Shown: in pieces, positions 45,832 through 53,195 of the stretch
How positions within the stretch are numbered: position 1 is the stretch's first letter
Layout: each line of letters opens with the position of its first letter
Assembly: GCF_000816105.1 (NCBI RefSeq)
Contig: NZ_CP007140.1
Coordinates: 434,001-498,000 of the forward strand
Reading direction: 5' to 3'
Length of the DNA: 64,000 nucleotides
DNA from: Thermococcus guaymasensis DSM 11113
GTDB lineage: Archaea > Methanobacteriota_B > Thermococci > Thermococcales > Thermococcaceae
The notes under the pieces: model-generated
The model's input: only the letters and a program-made list of their open reading frames with translations
Told to the model about the DNA's origin: nothing
The model's database searches: none
Position numbers and translations under genes: made by a program

Positions 45832-46290
45832 TCACCTCATGTAGGCCACCACGTAAAGTTCGCACGGAAAATCCTCCTCCGTTAGCTGAGCTCCATTAAT
45901 TTTATTCTTCCCCCTGTCCTCAGGAAAGTACCAAGTGGCCGATTTTCCGTTGCACAGCTGAACGTGAATCTCTCTTATTTTGTTTTCATCTCCGTTAGCG
46001 TAGACATATACTTTGTACTTCCCAGTATCTGGGTAGTAGTGGAGATTTACGGAAACGTAGAAGTCACAGTTTTTTGTGGCTTTGCAGCCTTCAGGGTACT
46101 TGTAAACGATCCACGTCACAGGGTGATCATAGCCGGGTTTTTCGGGGGAGAGCTCGGGATCTATGTACGCAATTCCAGTTATAGGAGTCCCCTTAGAGGC
46201 TGGTAGGATGTAATTAAGAACAACCGCAACAACGATCAGCACGACAGCGATCATAACCAGATGTTCTGGGGAACCTTGTCCTTTTTTCAT
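45832..46290 (-). CDS. Class III signal peptide (pilin-like) protein
   Basis: 152 residues from ATG 46290 (GGTGGGGCC upstream). The N-terminus MKKGQGSPEHLVMIAVVLIV carries the QxSxE motif of archaeal class III signal peptides, cut before Gln5 by EppA/PibD-like peptidase and used to assemble pilin-type fibres. The mature part is a beta-rich extracellular domain with four Cys (CKATKNC, LCNG, CELY) and Tyr-rich strands. The frame opens far upstream through a tRNA, which is an artefact. It is a solitary gene, so it may be a minor or adhesive pilin. Confidence 0.75.
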   Translation of the reverse strand: MKKGQGSPEHLVMIAVVLIVVAVVLNYILPASKGTPITGIAYIDPELSPEKPGYDHPVTWIVYKYPEGCKATKNCDFYVSVNLHYYPDTGKYKVYVYANGDENKIREIHVQLCNGKSATWYFPEDRGKNKINGAQLTEEDFPCELYVVAYMR

Positions 46291-46383
46291 TGGCCCCACC
46301 AAGTATACTAACCACATCATCAAGATAAAAGCTTCGACCGAAAGATTTATAAATCCGCCCGGGCTGAGTATTAACCGGGCTGT

Positions 46384-46460
46384 GCGGTGGTAGTCTAGCC
46401 TGGCTAGGACAGCGGCCTGCCACGCCGCTGGCCCGGGTTCAAATCCCGGCCACCGCACCA
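46384..46460 (+). tRNA. tRNA-Gly (anticodon GCC), CCA encoded
   Basis: Acceptor GCGGTGG / CCACCGC, anticodon arm AGCGGC-CTGCCAC-GCCGCT, T arm CCGGGTTCAAATCCCGG, A discriminator, CCA. TATA AGATTTATAAATC lies about 40 bases upstream (46342-46354). Confidence 0.95.
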
Positions 46461-46702
46461 GAAACTTTTCTTGGCAAAAAATCTCAAAGCGTACAGCGGG
46501 TTTGTTGATGAATTTTCTAAATGCTCCTAGCTCGTTGAAATTTTGATAGCCTAATACAACCATGATCTAAATTCTCAGACACCTTCAGGATATCCTAGAT
46601 CTTTCTTCCACTCAAACTCCGGCCAATCAGCACCCGAAACATTTAAATACTTCGAGGTTTTTAGTTTCTTTAGGTAAGAAAAATGGGGAGGTGGTGAGGG
46701 TG

Positions 46703-47461
46703 GTGTACGTGGCGGTTCTTGCGAACATAAACGGGAACCTTCCAGCCCTTGCGAAGGCCCTTGAGAAAATCGAGGAGCTCAAAGAAGAGGGTTATGAGAT
46801 TGAAAAGTACTACGTGATTGGTAACATCGTAGGCCTCTTCCCGTATCCAAAGGAAGTTCTCGACACGCTCGACGACCTCATCGGGAACAACATCGTCAAG
46901 GTCATCCGCGGTGAGTTCGACCAGGCCATAGCCGCGAGCGACCCGCACTCAGAGGGACCAGACTACATCGACAGGCTCAACTACCCAGACTACATCAAGA
47001 AGGCCCTCAAGTACACCTGGGAGAAGCTCGACCATGACGGTAGAGAGTTCATAAGGGATCTGCCGATTTACCTCGTGGACAAGATCGGCAAGAACGACAT
47101 CTTCGGCGTCTACGGAAGCCCGCTCAACCCGTTCGAGGGGCAGGTTCTTCCTGACCAGCCGACCAGCTACTATGAGACCATAATGAGGCCAGTTAAGGAG
47201 TACGAGATACTCTTCGTCGCATCACCCAGGTATCCGGTCAACGCAATGACGAGGTACGGAAGGGTAATCTGCCCAGGAAGCATAGGCTACCCACCCGGCA
47301 AGAACCACAAGGCAACCTTTGCGCTAGTGGACGTTGACACACTCCACGCCAAGTTCATCGAAGTTGACTACGAGGACGAGAAGAAGCTCATCGAGGAGAA
47401 AATCAAAAACGAGGGCCTCCCGGAGGAGCTCATCAAGATTCTCTACCACGGAAAGGCCTGA
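46703..47461 (+). CDS. Metallophosphoesterase-fold protein with lost metal ligands
   Basis: 252 residues with the calcineurin-like/YfcE pattern: VAVLANINGNLPALAKAL, YYVIGNIVGLFPYPKEVLD, VKVIRGEFDQAIAA, GRVICPGSIGYPPG. The positions that bind metals in active members are replaced: DxHGN has become NINGN, GDxVG has become GNIVG, GNHD has become GEFD. The fold is kept but catalysis is unlikely, suggesting a binding or structural role. Start choice among GTG 46691/46694/46700/46703 is uncertain; 46703 fits GGAGGTGGTGA best. Confidence 0.75.
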   Translation: MYVAVLANINGNLPALAKALEKIEELKEEGYEIEKYYVIGNIVGLFPYPKEVLDTLDDLIGNNIVKVIRGEFDQAIAASDPHSEGPDYIDRLNYPDYIKKALKYTWEKLDHDGREFIRDLPIYLVDKIGKNDIFGVYGSPLNPFEGQVLPDQPTSYYETIMRPVKEYEILFVASPRYPVNAMTRYGRVICPGSIGYPPGKNHKATFALVDVDTLHAKFIEVDYEDEKKLIEEKIKNEGLPEELIKILYHGKA

Positions 47462-47472
47462 CTTCTCTTTAT

Positions 47473-47772
47473 TCATCCTTTGTGGAATCCAAGATAGAAC
47501 CCAGCAATAAAGGCCCCCGTTCCAGGGAGGATTCCAATTGCTTTCTCCCCAAGACCAATTACCTGCTGGGTCACATCGCCAGTCAAATTGAAGAGCTTGT
47601 CAGTGTTTATTGTTATCACTCCCTTCTGCTGGAGCCAGAAGAGACTTAGTACATAAGCACCGATAATCGTCACGACTAGTTTCATGAACTTCTTGAGGGC
47701 GTAGCCTAGTATGAAGCCAGTCACCCCTCCGACACCCAAGTCCCCAACCATTCCACCCAAGTCGAACTGCAC
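47473..47772 (-). CDS. FUN14-like membrane protein
   Basis: 99 residues with two or three membrane helices rich in Gly (GGVTGFILGYALKKFMKL, GTGAFIAGFYLGFHKG), the pattern of archaeal/bacterial FUN14 domain proteins. Its function in archaea is unknown. The GTG start follows GGTGGTGATGTAA. Confidence 0.75.
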   Translation of the reverse strand: MQFDLGGMVGDLGVGGVTGFILGYALKKFMKLVVTIIGAYVLSLFWLQQKGVITINTDKLFNLTGDVTQQVIGLGEKAIGILPGTGAFIAGFYLGFHKG

Positions 47773-47881
47773 TTACATCACCACCAAAAATGGGAAGCTC
47801 AGATTAAAATAGTTTTCTAACCAAAACTTTAAATTATATCAACGTGAAATATTTGGTAGACATAAATTACAGGGTGATATC

Positions 47882-48244
47882 ATGACAAGTCCAATGGAGA
47901 GATTAAAGAACAAGATCACTAAAGAAGTCCTCTGGCTGTACATACTTAAACTCCTCCGGGAGAGGCCCATGTATGCATATGAGCTGAAGCAGGCGATAAA
48001 AAACGCCTTTGACTTTGAGCCTGCAACGGTGAGTTCTTACGTCGTGCTCTACAAGCTAGAAAAAGATGGCTACGTAAAGGCTAGATGGCAAGAGGGCACT
48101 GGCGGCAAACCATCAAGAAAATACTATGAACTGACCCCAGAAGGTGAGAAGCTCCTTGAGGAAGGGTTGACGTTTCTTGAAAAAACACTATCGAAACTTA
48201 AAGAAAACCCAAAGAAGAGGAATGAAAACAAAACAACAATATAA
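47882..48244 (+). CDS. PadR family transcription regulator
   Basis: A 120-residue winged-helix protein of the PadR family: YILKLLRERPMYAYELKQAI (recognition region), VSSYVVLYKLEKDGYVKARW and KYYELTPEGEKLLEEGL in the wing. TATA TTTAAATTATAT (about 47828-47839) and GGGTGATATC precede the ATG. Its gene abuts the L40e gene convergently (13 bases). Confidence 0.9.
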   Translation: MTSPMERLKNKITKEVLWLYILKLLRERPMYAYELKQAIKNAFDFEPATVSSYVVLYKLEKDGYVKARWQEGTGGKPSRKYYELTPEGEKLLEEGLTFLEKTLSKLKENPKKRNENKTTI

Positions 48245-48257
48245 CTCAAACGGAGCG

Positions 48258-48413
48258 TCAGCGGCCGCCACCGCGCGGCTCCCTTGCCTTTGGCCTGAGT
48301 CCCTTGTAGCCGCACTTTCTGCACTTTTTGGCACCCCACGGGTTAGTGGCGCCGCAGCGCATGCAGATAAGCTTCTTGAAGAGTCTTGCTTCTGCTTCTG
48401 GAAATCTCGCCAT
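48258..48413 (-). CDS. rpl40e: 50S ribosomal protein L40e
   Basis: 51 residues, found by reading the minus strand directly: [20 protein letters not shown] then [20 protein letters not shown] and [11 protein letters not shown]. The four-Cys zinc ribbon (CxxC...CxxC) and the basic C-terminus are diagnostic. GAGGTGGTTGAG precedes the ATG. Long frames in other phases across this gene are shadows. It lies just downstream of tRNA-Leu and the S2 operon. Confidence 0.97.
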   Translation of the reverse strand: MARFPEAEARLFKKLICMRCGATNPWGAKKCRKCGYKGLRPKAREPRGGGR

Positions 48414-48474
48414 CTCAACCACCTCGGATGATCCTGAGCTGAACTTCCATCCAACACGGAACTTTTAAACTCTT

Positions 48475-48562
48475 TGGTGCGGGGGACGGGATTCGAACCC
48501 GCGAAGCCCTACGGCACCGGATCTTAAGTCCGGCCCCTTTGGCCAGGCTCGGGCACCCCCGC
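48475..48562 (-). tRNA. tRNA-Leu (anticodon TAA), CCA encoded
   Basis: Minus strand, class II with long variable arm: acceptor GCGGGGG / CCCCCGC, anticodon arm CCGGA-CTTAAGA-TCCGG (TAA), variable arm GCCGTAGGGCTT, T arm CGGGTTCGAATCCCG, A discriminator, CCA. Confidence 0.95.
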
Positions 48563-48603
48563 GCGAGGGGAAATAAAGGAGGGAGAGTTAAAAACCTTCC
48601 CCC

Positions 48604-49209
48604 TCAGGTCCTGATGATCCTCATCTCAAAGTCCTCAACGGGAACCTTGAAGTCCTCCCTGCTCTCGATTTCCTTCCTGTTGTAGAGGATTTCCCTCGCG
48701 AGTATCCAGTAGATGAGCGCCAAAGCTTTTCTACCCTTGTTGTTGGTTGGGATCGCGAGATCCACGTAGCTGAGGAAGTTCTCAGTGTCGACGAGAGCGA
48801 CTATTGGGATACCAATTTCGATTGCCTCTTTCATTGCCTGGTGATCAGCCCTAGGGTCGGTGACGATTATGACGTCCGGCTCAAAGAAGTTCTTGACCTG
48901 CGGGTTGGTCATAGTTCCCGGCAGGAAACGTCCCGGAATAGTCCTGGCCCCTGTAACCTCACCGAACTTCTTGACCGGCTTCTGGCCATAAAGTCTCACG
49001 CTGACCGCGAGGATGCTCTCCGGGTCGAACCTGGCCAGGAACTTGCCGGCAACGCGGAGCCTCTCATCGGTCTTCCTGACGTCGAGGACGTAGAGTCCGT
49101 CCTGCCTGACGCGGTATATAAACTTCTTCATGTCCTGGGTCTTCTGCTGGGTTCCTATGTGGACACCAGCTGCGAGGTACTGGTCAAGTGGGACAAGATA
49201 CTCCTCCAT
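48604..49209 (-). CDS. rps2: 30S ribosomal protein S2
   Basis: A 201-residue archaeal S2: [20 protein letters not shown] at the N-terminus, [39 protein letters not shown] and [20 protein letters not shown]. It is the last protein gene of the L18e-L13-S9-RpoN-RpoK-enolase-like-S2 operon, 14 bases after the enolase-like gene. Shine-Dalgarno GGAGGTGTGAAGG. Confidence 0.97.
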   Translation of the reverse strand: MEEYLVPLDQYLAAGVHIGTQQKTQDMKKFIYRVRQDGLYVLDVRKTDERLRVAGKFLARFDPESILAVSVRLYGQKPVKKFGEVTGARTIPGRFLPGTMTNPQVKNFFEPDVIIVTDPRADHQAMKEAIEIGIPIVALVDTENFLSYVDLAIPTNNKGRKALALIYWILAREILYNRKEIESREDFKVPVEDFEMRIIRT

Positions 49210-49223
49210 CCTTCACACCTCCG

Positions 49224-50249
49224 TTATTCCTCAAACGTTATCAGCCTACCTCTTTCGCCGAGGTCTTCGGCAATGCGGTTGAGCTCGTTCATCTTGGCCA
49301 CCGAGTCCTTCCCCAGTATCATTGCCGGGCACTTAAGGCCCACGGCAAGGTGGGGAAGGGCCTCGTCGGCCGATTCATATCTGGCCTCCGCCAGAATGGG
49401 GGTTATGCGCTCTGATTTGACGTCGTTCACAAGGTTGTAAAGGTCTGTGAGAGTTCCGAGGTTTATAGGCTTTATGGAAAGGGCGTTGTAGTAGCGCCTG
49501 TCTATGATGCCCTTCTCGCGGAACAGGTACTCCCCATCTATGAAAACTCCGTGAGTTCCGGCTATGAGCTCAAGGAAGAGCTCCTCATCCCCGATAGGCT
49601 TAACGTAGGCGATGTTGTTGTCCTCAACGAGGTTCAGAAGCTCCTCCGTTTCCATTCCAGACTTCAAAGCGATACCCAGCGAGACCTCAAGGCCAAGCTC
49701 TTTACCGGCTACATCAGAGGCTTTTGAGAGGGCCTCAAGGGAAATCGAGTCCGTTGTCTCCAGAACCTTGTTGGTGGCATCGATGACGTCGGTGACTTCC
49801 ATGATATCACGGACGAGAACGTAGTACTCAAAGACCCCATCCTCAGCAAATTTCACAATCGGAACCGGGAGTTCGGTAGTAAAAGTGCCCCCTATGTAGC
49901 TGTAGAGAGGGAGCCTTTTAACGCTCGCGGCCGCTTTGGCAACGGCTATTGAAACGGCCAGAGCAGTGTTTGCACCTATGTGGCTGAAGTCATCAGTGCC
50001 GTCGATCTCCCACAGGTAGCTGTCTATCAGCTCCTGCTCACTGGCATCAAAGCCTATCAGCTCCGGGCCGATGATTTCATCAACCTCGCTCACGGCCCTA
50101 TGAGCTTCGGCTAGGTAAAGTAGGGAATCCTCATCAATAGGGGCAGCAAACCGGCCAAAGCCGGAGCTAGTTATGACATCTACTTCAACAGAGTACTTAC
50201 CGCCCCTGAGCACCGCCACCCTACCAATAACGTTCTCTATGATCGTCAT
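49224..50249 (-). CDS. Enolase-like protein, probably not an active enolase
   Basis: 341 residues, roughly 90 shorter than enolase. It retains the N-terminal enolase layout (NVIGRVAVLRGGKYSVEVDV, GANTALAVSIAVAKAAA) and KPINLGTLTDLYNLV in place of the catalytic KVNQIGT, but ARYESADEALPHLAVG replaces SHRSGETED..ADLAVG, and the acidic metal ligands of the barrel are not recognisable. It sits exactly where the true enolase gene lies in the ribosomal/RNAP operon of other archaea, so it is a degenerated or repurposed paralogue. Confidence 0.8.
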   Translation of the reverse strand: MTIIENVIGRVAVLRGGKYSVEVDVITSSGFGRFAAPIDEDSLLYLAEAHRAVSEVDEIIGPELIGFDASEQELIDSYLWEIDGTDDFSHIGANTALAVSIAVAKAAASVKRLPLYSYIGGTFTTELPVPIVKFAEDGVFEYYVLVRDIMEVTDVIDATNKVLETTDSISLEALSKASDVAGKELGLEVSLGIALKSGMETEELLNLVEDNNIAYVKPIGDEELFLELIAGTHGVFIDGEYLFREKGIIDRRYYNALSIKPINLGTLTDLYNLVNDVKSERITPILAEARYESADEALPHLAVGLKCPAMILGKDSVAKMNELNRIAEDLGERGRLITFEE

Positions 50250-50255
50250 CTTTCA

Positions 50256-50429
50256 TCAGCTCGGCCTGATCACTGTGATTGGGATTACCCCTTTCTCGAA
50301 CTCGATTATTGCCGCCTGAAGCGGAGTTGAGCCTTCCGGAACGTCCACCAATACTGGAGCACCGAGCGCAATCTGGAGAGCCCTTGCCCCAATGATACGG
50401 GCCTTCTCAAAGCGGGTATACCTAAACAT
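50256..50429 (-). CDS. rpoK: RNA polymerase subunit K (Rpb6 homologue)
   Basis: 57 residues: [20 protein letters not shown] then [20 protein letters not shown], the invariant Rpb6/omega core, lacking the acidic N-terminal extension as in other archaea. ATG 50429 follows GGGAGGGGGTA. Operon with RpoN, S9, L13 and L18e; tRNA-Pro is embedded between rpoN and rpoK. Confidence 0.97.
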   Translation of the reverse strand: MFRYTRFEKARIIGARALQIALGAPVLVDVPEGSTPLQAAIIEFEKGVIPITVIRPS

Positions 50430-50463
50430 TACCCCCTCCCTCCAAACATCCTCTGCAAATTTT

Positions 50464-50541
50464 TGGTGGGGCCGCCGGGATTTGAACCCGGGTCTCCGGC
50501 ACCCCAAGCCGGGAGGATAGACCAAGCTACCCCACGGCCCC
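50464..50541 (-). tRNA. tRNA-Pro (anticodon GGG), CCA encoded
   Basis: Minus strand: acceptor GGGGCCG / CGGCCCC, anticodon arm CCGGC-TTGGGGT-GCCGG, T arm CCGGGTTCAAATCCCGG, A discriminator, CCA. It lies inside the rpoN-rpoK interval, so it is probably excised from the operon transcript. Confidence 0.95.
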
Positions 50542-50557
50542 CCAAGAATTGCGGTTT

Positions 50558-50755
50558 TTAGTAGACTTTATAAACCATTACCTGGTCGATGAGCTCCACG
50601 TGGCTGAGGAGAGTTCTCCTGCAGCAGTACCTCTCGACGCCGAGGTCATCGAGGACCTTGCCAGGGTCTTCCCCGGCCTCAACCCTCTTCTTGAACTCGT
50701 AGTATTTATCGGCCAACACCTTTCCGCAGGTGAAGCACCTGACGGGGACTATCAT
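50558..50755 (-). CDS. rpoN: RNA polymerase subunit N (Rpb10 homologue)
   Basis: 65 residues starting [20 protein letters not shown], with the atypical zinc site CxxC (CFTC) and CC ([16 protein letters not shown]). ATG 50755 follows GAGGTGTGGGAA. The length equals archaeal RpoN. Confidence 0.97.
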   Translation of the reverse strand: MIVPVRCFTCGKVLADKYYEFKKRVEAGEDPGKVLDDLGVERYCCRRTLLSHVELIDQVMVYKVY

Positions 50756-50787
50756 TTCCCACACCTCAAATTGTTAAAGGAGAGGCA

Positions 50788-51195
50788 TCAACGGTAGGAC
50801 TTCTGCCTCTTAGCCCTCGGACCCTTGGTCGAACGGTTGGGCTTGTGGGGCTCGGTCCTCCTGCTGTCGCCAACGAGCATAGTCCTGTCGTACTTCATAA
50901 ACTTTTCCTTCAGGTTCATGTCGTTGGTCCACTCGACGAGGGCCCTGGCTATGGCGACGCGCGCGGCCTCGGCCTGACCCATGAAGCCTCCGCCCTCAAC
51001 CTTGACGTCGATGTCAACCTTGCTAACGATCTCCTCGCCGGCGAGGATGAGCGGCTCCATGATGGTGAAGCGCGCTATCTCGGGCTCGATTATCTCAACG
51101 GGCTTGTGGTTGATCCTGACGCGACCCTTTCCTTCCCTTATGGTGGCCCTAGCTATAGCGGTTTTCCTCTTTCCAGCAGTCTGGATGACCCTCAT
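50788..51195 (-). CDS. rps9: 30S ribosomal protein S9
   Basis: A 135-residue protein with the S9 signature [20 protein letters not shown] and the typical basic tail ending [12 protein letters not shown], where the terminal Arg reaches the P-site tRNA. ATG 51195 ([18 protein letters not shown]). Confidence 0.97.
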   Translation of the reverse strand: MRVIQTAGKRKTAIARATIREGKGRVRINHKPVEIIEPEIARFTIMEPLILAGEEIVSKVDIDVKVEGGGFMGQAEAARVAIARALVEWTNDMNLKEKFMKYDRTMLVGDSRRTEPHKPNRSTKGPRAKRQKSYR

Positions 51196-51205
51196 CTTTC
51201 TCACC

Positions 51206-51634
51206 TCAGAACTTTCCACCGAGGAACTTCGCCACTTCACCAACGGTGACGTACTTCGGCGTGGCAAGCCTCGACATGTGGGCCTCGCTTATGGTCTCAA
51301 GCTCCTTACCCTCAAACTCCTTCGGAACGCCAACGTAAACCTTGAGCCTCCTGAAGGCCTTCCTTCCGCGGTCGGTCTTCCAGGGGAGCATGCCCCTGAC
51401 AGTCCTTCTAACGATCTCGTCGCTCCTCTTCGGGTAGAAGGGACCCCTCCTCGGGTTGGTCCTGGTTCTCAGCTCGGTCCTCTGCTTGTACTTGGCGAAG
51501 ATGTCCTCGCGGTTTCCGGTGATGATGGCCTTCTCGGCATTGACTATGACGACTTCCTCGCCTTCGAGGAGCATCTTGGCAACCTTCGAGGCGAGCCTTC
51601 CGAGTATGAGTCCTTCAGCGTTAATTATCCTCAT
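51206..51634 (-). CDS. rpl13: 50S ribosomal protein L13
   Basis: 142 residues: [59 protein letters not shown] and the C-terminal [14 protein letters not shown] match archaeal L13. It is ten bases upstream of S9. Confidence 0.97.
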   Translation of the reverse strand: MRIINAEGLILGRLASKVAKMLLEGEEVVIVNAEKAIITGNREDIFAKYKQRTELRTRTNPRRGPFYPKRSDEIVRRTVRGMLPWKTDRGRKAFRRLKVYVGVPKEFEGKELETISEAHMSRLATPKYVTVGEVAKFLGGKF

Positions 51635-51640
51635 GGCCCA

Positions 51641-52006
51641 TCACTCCATTATGATTACTCCACTACCCTTCGGGTTTCTCTCCATAAGCTCCTCGATGGT
51701 GAGAACCTCTCCACCAGCCTCGAGGATTTTCTTCTTGGCCGTCTCGCTGAACTTCCATGCGGCAACGGTGACCTTGTGCTCAAGCTTTCCTGCACCGAGG
51801 ACGCTTCCCGGAACGATAACGGTATCGCCGTCCTTGGTGTAGCGGTTTATCTTGCTGATGTTCACTTCGGCCCTCTGCCTTCTCGGCCTCTCAAGGCGCC
51901 AGGCTATGTCCTTCCATATCCTAACTCCCTCTTCATTCGACTTCTTTCTGAGGTACCGGATTAGCCTCCTCAGGTTGATATCAGTCGGACCGGTTCTCTT
52001 GACCAT
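51641..52006 (-). CDS. rpl18e: 50S ribosomal protein L18e
   Basis: 121 residues: [40 protein letters not shown] and [20 protein letters not shown]. First protein gene of the operon; ATG 52006 follows AGGAGGTATGTTC. No TATA is visible between it and tRNA-Leu(CAA), so it may be transcribed through the tRNA. Confidence 0.97.
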   Translation of the reverse strand: MVKRTGPTDINLRRLIRYLRKKSNEEGVRIWKDIAWRLERPRRQRAEVNISKINRYTKDGDTVIVPGSVLGAGKLEHKVTVAAWKFSETAKKKILEAGGEVLTIEELMERNPKGSGVIIME

Positions 52007-52066
52007 GAACATACCTCCTCAACGCTCTCGCAGGGAAACCGACAGGGACGGGGTGAGCGTGAATAG

Positions 52067-52151
52067 TGCGGGGGCGGGGATTTGAACCCCGGAACCCCTG
52101 CGGGAGTGGATCTTGAGTCCACCGCCTTTGACCAGGCTCGGCAACCCCCGC
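52067..52151 (-). tRNA. tRNA-Leu (anticodon CAA), CCA not encoded; integration site
   Basis: Minus strand, class II: acceptor GCGGGGG / CCCCCGC, anticodon arm GTGGA-CTCAAGA-TCCAC (CAA), variable arm CTCCCGCAGGGGTT, T arm CGGGGTTCAAATCCCCG, A discriminator. It is followed by CTATTC instead of CCA, unlike every other tRNA here. A reading frame from the right runs through it in the sense strand, marking it as the att site of an integrated element. Its TATA (CTTTAAATC, 52188-52200) lies on the element side. Confidence 0.93.
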
Positions 52152-52394
52152 GTCCGGATACGGAATTATAACCAACTCCGCCGCCGGACGGAGATTTAAA
52201 GCCACCTCAAGCAGCCGTTCCACCACACGGCTCACATTAGGGAAGCGCTCCCTTGCCAATGTCCATACCTGTCTACGTATGCTTAAATTCATATGGACTC
52301 TCTCATCACCCAGCTGTCTCCGAGGTCCTCTCCCCGAAACCCCCCGCCTCCGAGGAGATCCCGAAGATCCCCCAGTACGCACCTTTGAAGACAT
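52067..52394 (-). pseudogene. N-terminal half of an SSV-type integrase gene, int(N)
   Basis: From ATG 52394 (GGGTGAT six bases upstream, TATA TTTATAAAT at 52416) a frame runs leftwards through about 80 element-side codons and then reads the whole tRNA-Leu as GVAEPGQRRWTQDPLPQGFR and GSNPRPR. Its middle, NLSIRRQVWTLARERFPNVS followed by RVVERLLEVALN, looks like a small DNA-binding helical domain. Beyond the tRNA the frame enters host sequence (51981) with no recombinase domain. SSV-type integrases have attP inside the gene, so integration leaves int(N) overlapping a tRNA at one edge and int(C) at the other. The matching int(C) should lie right of 64000. Confidence 0.6.
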
Positions 52395-52514
52395 CTACGT
52401 ATCACCCGACAAGGGTTTATAAATCTTACCTTAAAAAACTCACAAAAAACATTGAAAACATTTAGCAAAAACAAAACCCTCAACGCCTACGCGACCTCTT
52501 AGATGACCCCTTAA

Positions 52515-52601
52515 TCACTTTGGCCCCTTAGCAAGAAGGTACACCCCCAATAACATTCCAACAGCCATGAGCGCTAACATCTTCAAATCAGGATCCTTCA
52601 T
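52515..52601 (-). CDS. 28-residue single-helix membrane protein
   Basis: MKDPDLKMLALMAVGMLLGV then YLLAKGPK: a short cytoplasmic tail, one membrane helix and a basic end. It overlaps the 44-residue gene by 14 bases in another phase. Such tiny helices are common in thermococcal plasmids and viruses. No function is known. Confidence 0.4.
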   Translation of the reverse strand: MKDPDLKMLALMAVGMLLGVYLLAKGPK

Positions 52602-52722
52602 TCTTTTCCAAGAGATAATTCAACCTCTGAAGTTCAGCCGCCGTCAAACTCTCAGGACCGTAATACCTTAACTTGTCCATTAGCATTCTGAACTCCTTCT
52701 CCTCCTCAGGACTCAGAGTCAT
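52588..52722 (-). CDS. 44-residue helical protein
   Basis: ATG 52722 is preceded by GAGGGGGTGCAAGGG, a strong ribosome site. The product MTLSPEEEKEFRMLMDKLRY and YGPESLTAAELQRLNYLLEK is an acidic two-helix protein with a capping-box start (SPEEE, TAAE). Family unknown. Confidence 0.5.
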   Translation of the reverse strand: MTLSPEEEKEFRMLMDKLRYYGPESLTAAELQRLNYLLEKNEGS

Positions 52723-52755
52723 CCCTTGCACCCCCTCTTCCTGACAACCTCTTCA

Positions 52756-53018
52756 TTAAGCTGACGAAACAACTTCCCGCGAGAACCTAGAACCCAAAAT
52801 AACTGACCTCAATGATAATAACTCTGAATAATTCCTATCAATGTGTGCACTTAACTCCCTTCTCACACCATCTACTTCCCGCTCAATCTTTCTATCTAAA
52901 TCCCGTCTTAACTCATCAAGTCGAGCATTAAAACTAAATATAATTAATTATTTATCTGCTAAAGACCAAGGAATAACACGCCAATACCAATAAACACCGC
53001 TACTGTGCTGGCGTCCAT
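52756..53018 (-). pseudogene. Membrane-anchored coiled-coil protein, frameshifted (or a 19-residue peptide)
   Basis: ATG 53018 (GGTGATTTGT upstream) starts MDASTVAVFIGIGVLFLGL, a membrane helix, and stops at TAG 52959. In a different phase, from about 52950 to TAA 52756, the DNA encodes NARLDELRRDLDRKIEREVD and VRRELSAHIDRNYSELLSL, a clear heptad-type coiled coil with no start codon of its own. The simplest reading is one anchored coiled-coil protein broken by small indels in the A+T-rich joint (52930-52960). Confidence 0.5.
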
Positions 53019-53030
53019 ACAAATCACCAT

Positions 53031-53195
53031 CTAAGTCTTAGCCTTAGACTCACTCCACTTCTCCAACTTTGGCCTCTTGTAGATCTTCGTAATCCCAACC
53101 TCCACTATATCTCCACGCTCAATATCATAAACCTCCCTAACATCCTGCGGAATCGTAATCCCGCCACCTGCAATGATTCGCACCACCGGACTCAA
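53031..53195 (-). CDS. AbrB/SpoVT-like DNA-binding protein
   Basis: About 54 residues with the swapped-hairpin core VVRIIAGGGITIPQDVREVY and DIERGDIVEVGITK. The start is uncertain. TTG 53195 is given, but the open frame extends upstream to about 53250 without ATG. TATA GGTATATACTA (53255-53266) suggests the true start lies between. AbrB-like proteins are regulators or antitoxins; here it heads a set of tiny mobile-element genes. Confidence 0.6.
   Translation of the reverse strand: MSPVVRIIAGGGITIPQDVREVYDIERGDIVEVGITKIYKRPKLEKWSESKAKT

Noticed and set aside
46291-46563. N-terminal extension of the pilin-like protein
   Set aside because: It would be translated antisense through tRNA-Gly; the real ATG 46290 has a ribosome site and a class III signal peptide.
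46598-46660. Possible third C/D RNA (GATGA near 46508 and CTGA-like words)
   Set aside because: No matching D and C' boxes at usable spacing on either strand.
52475-52517. 12-codon basic peptide (VIKGSSKRSRRR) starting in the stop of the 28-residue gene
   Set aside because: Too short to support; it could be the tail of a decayed gene.
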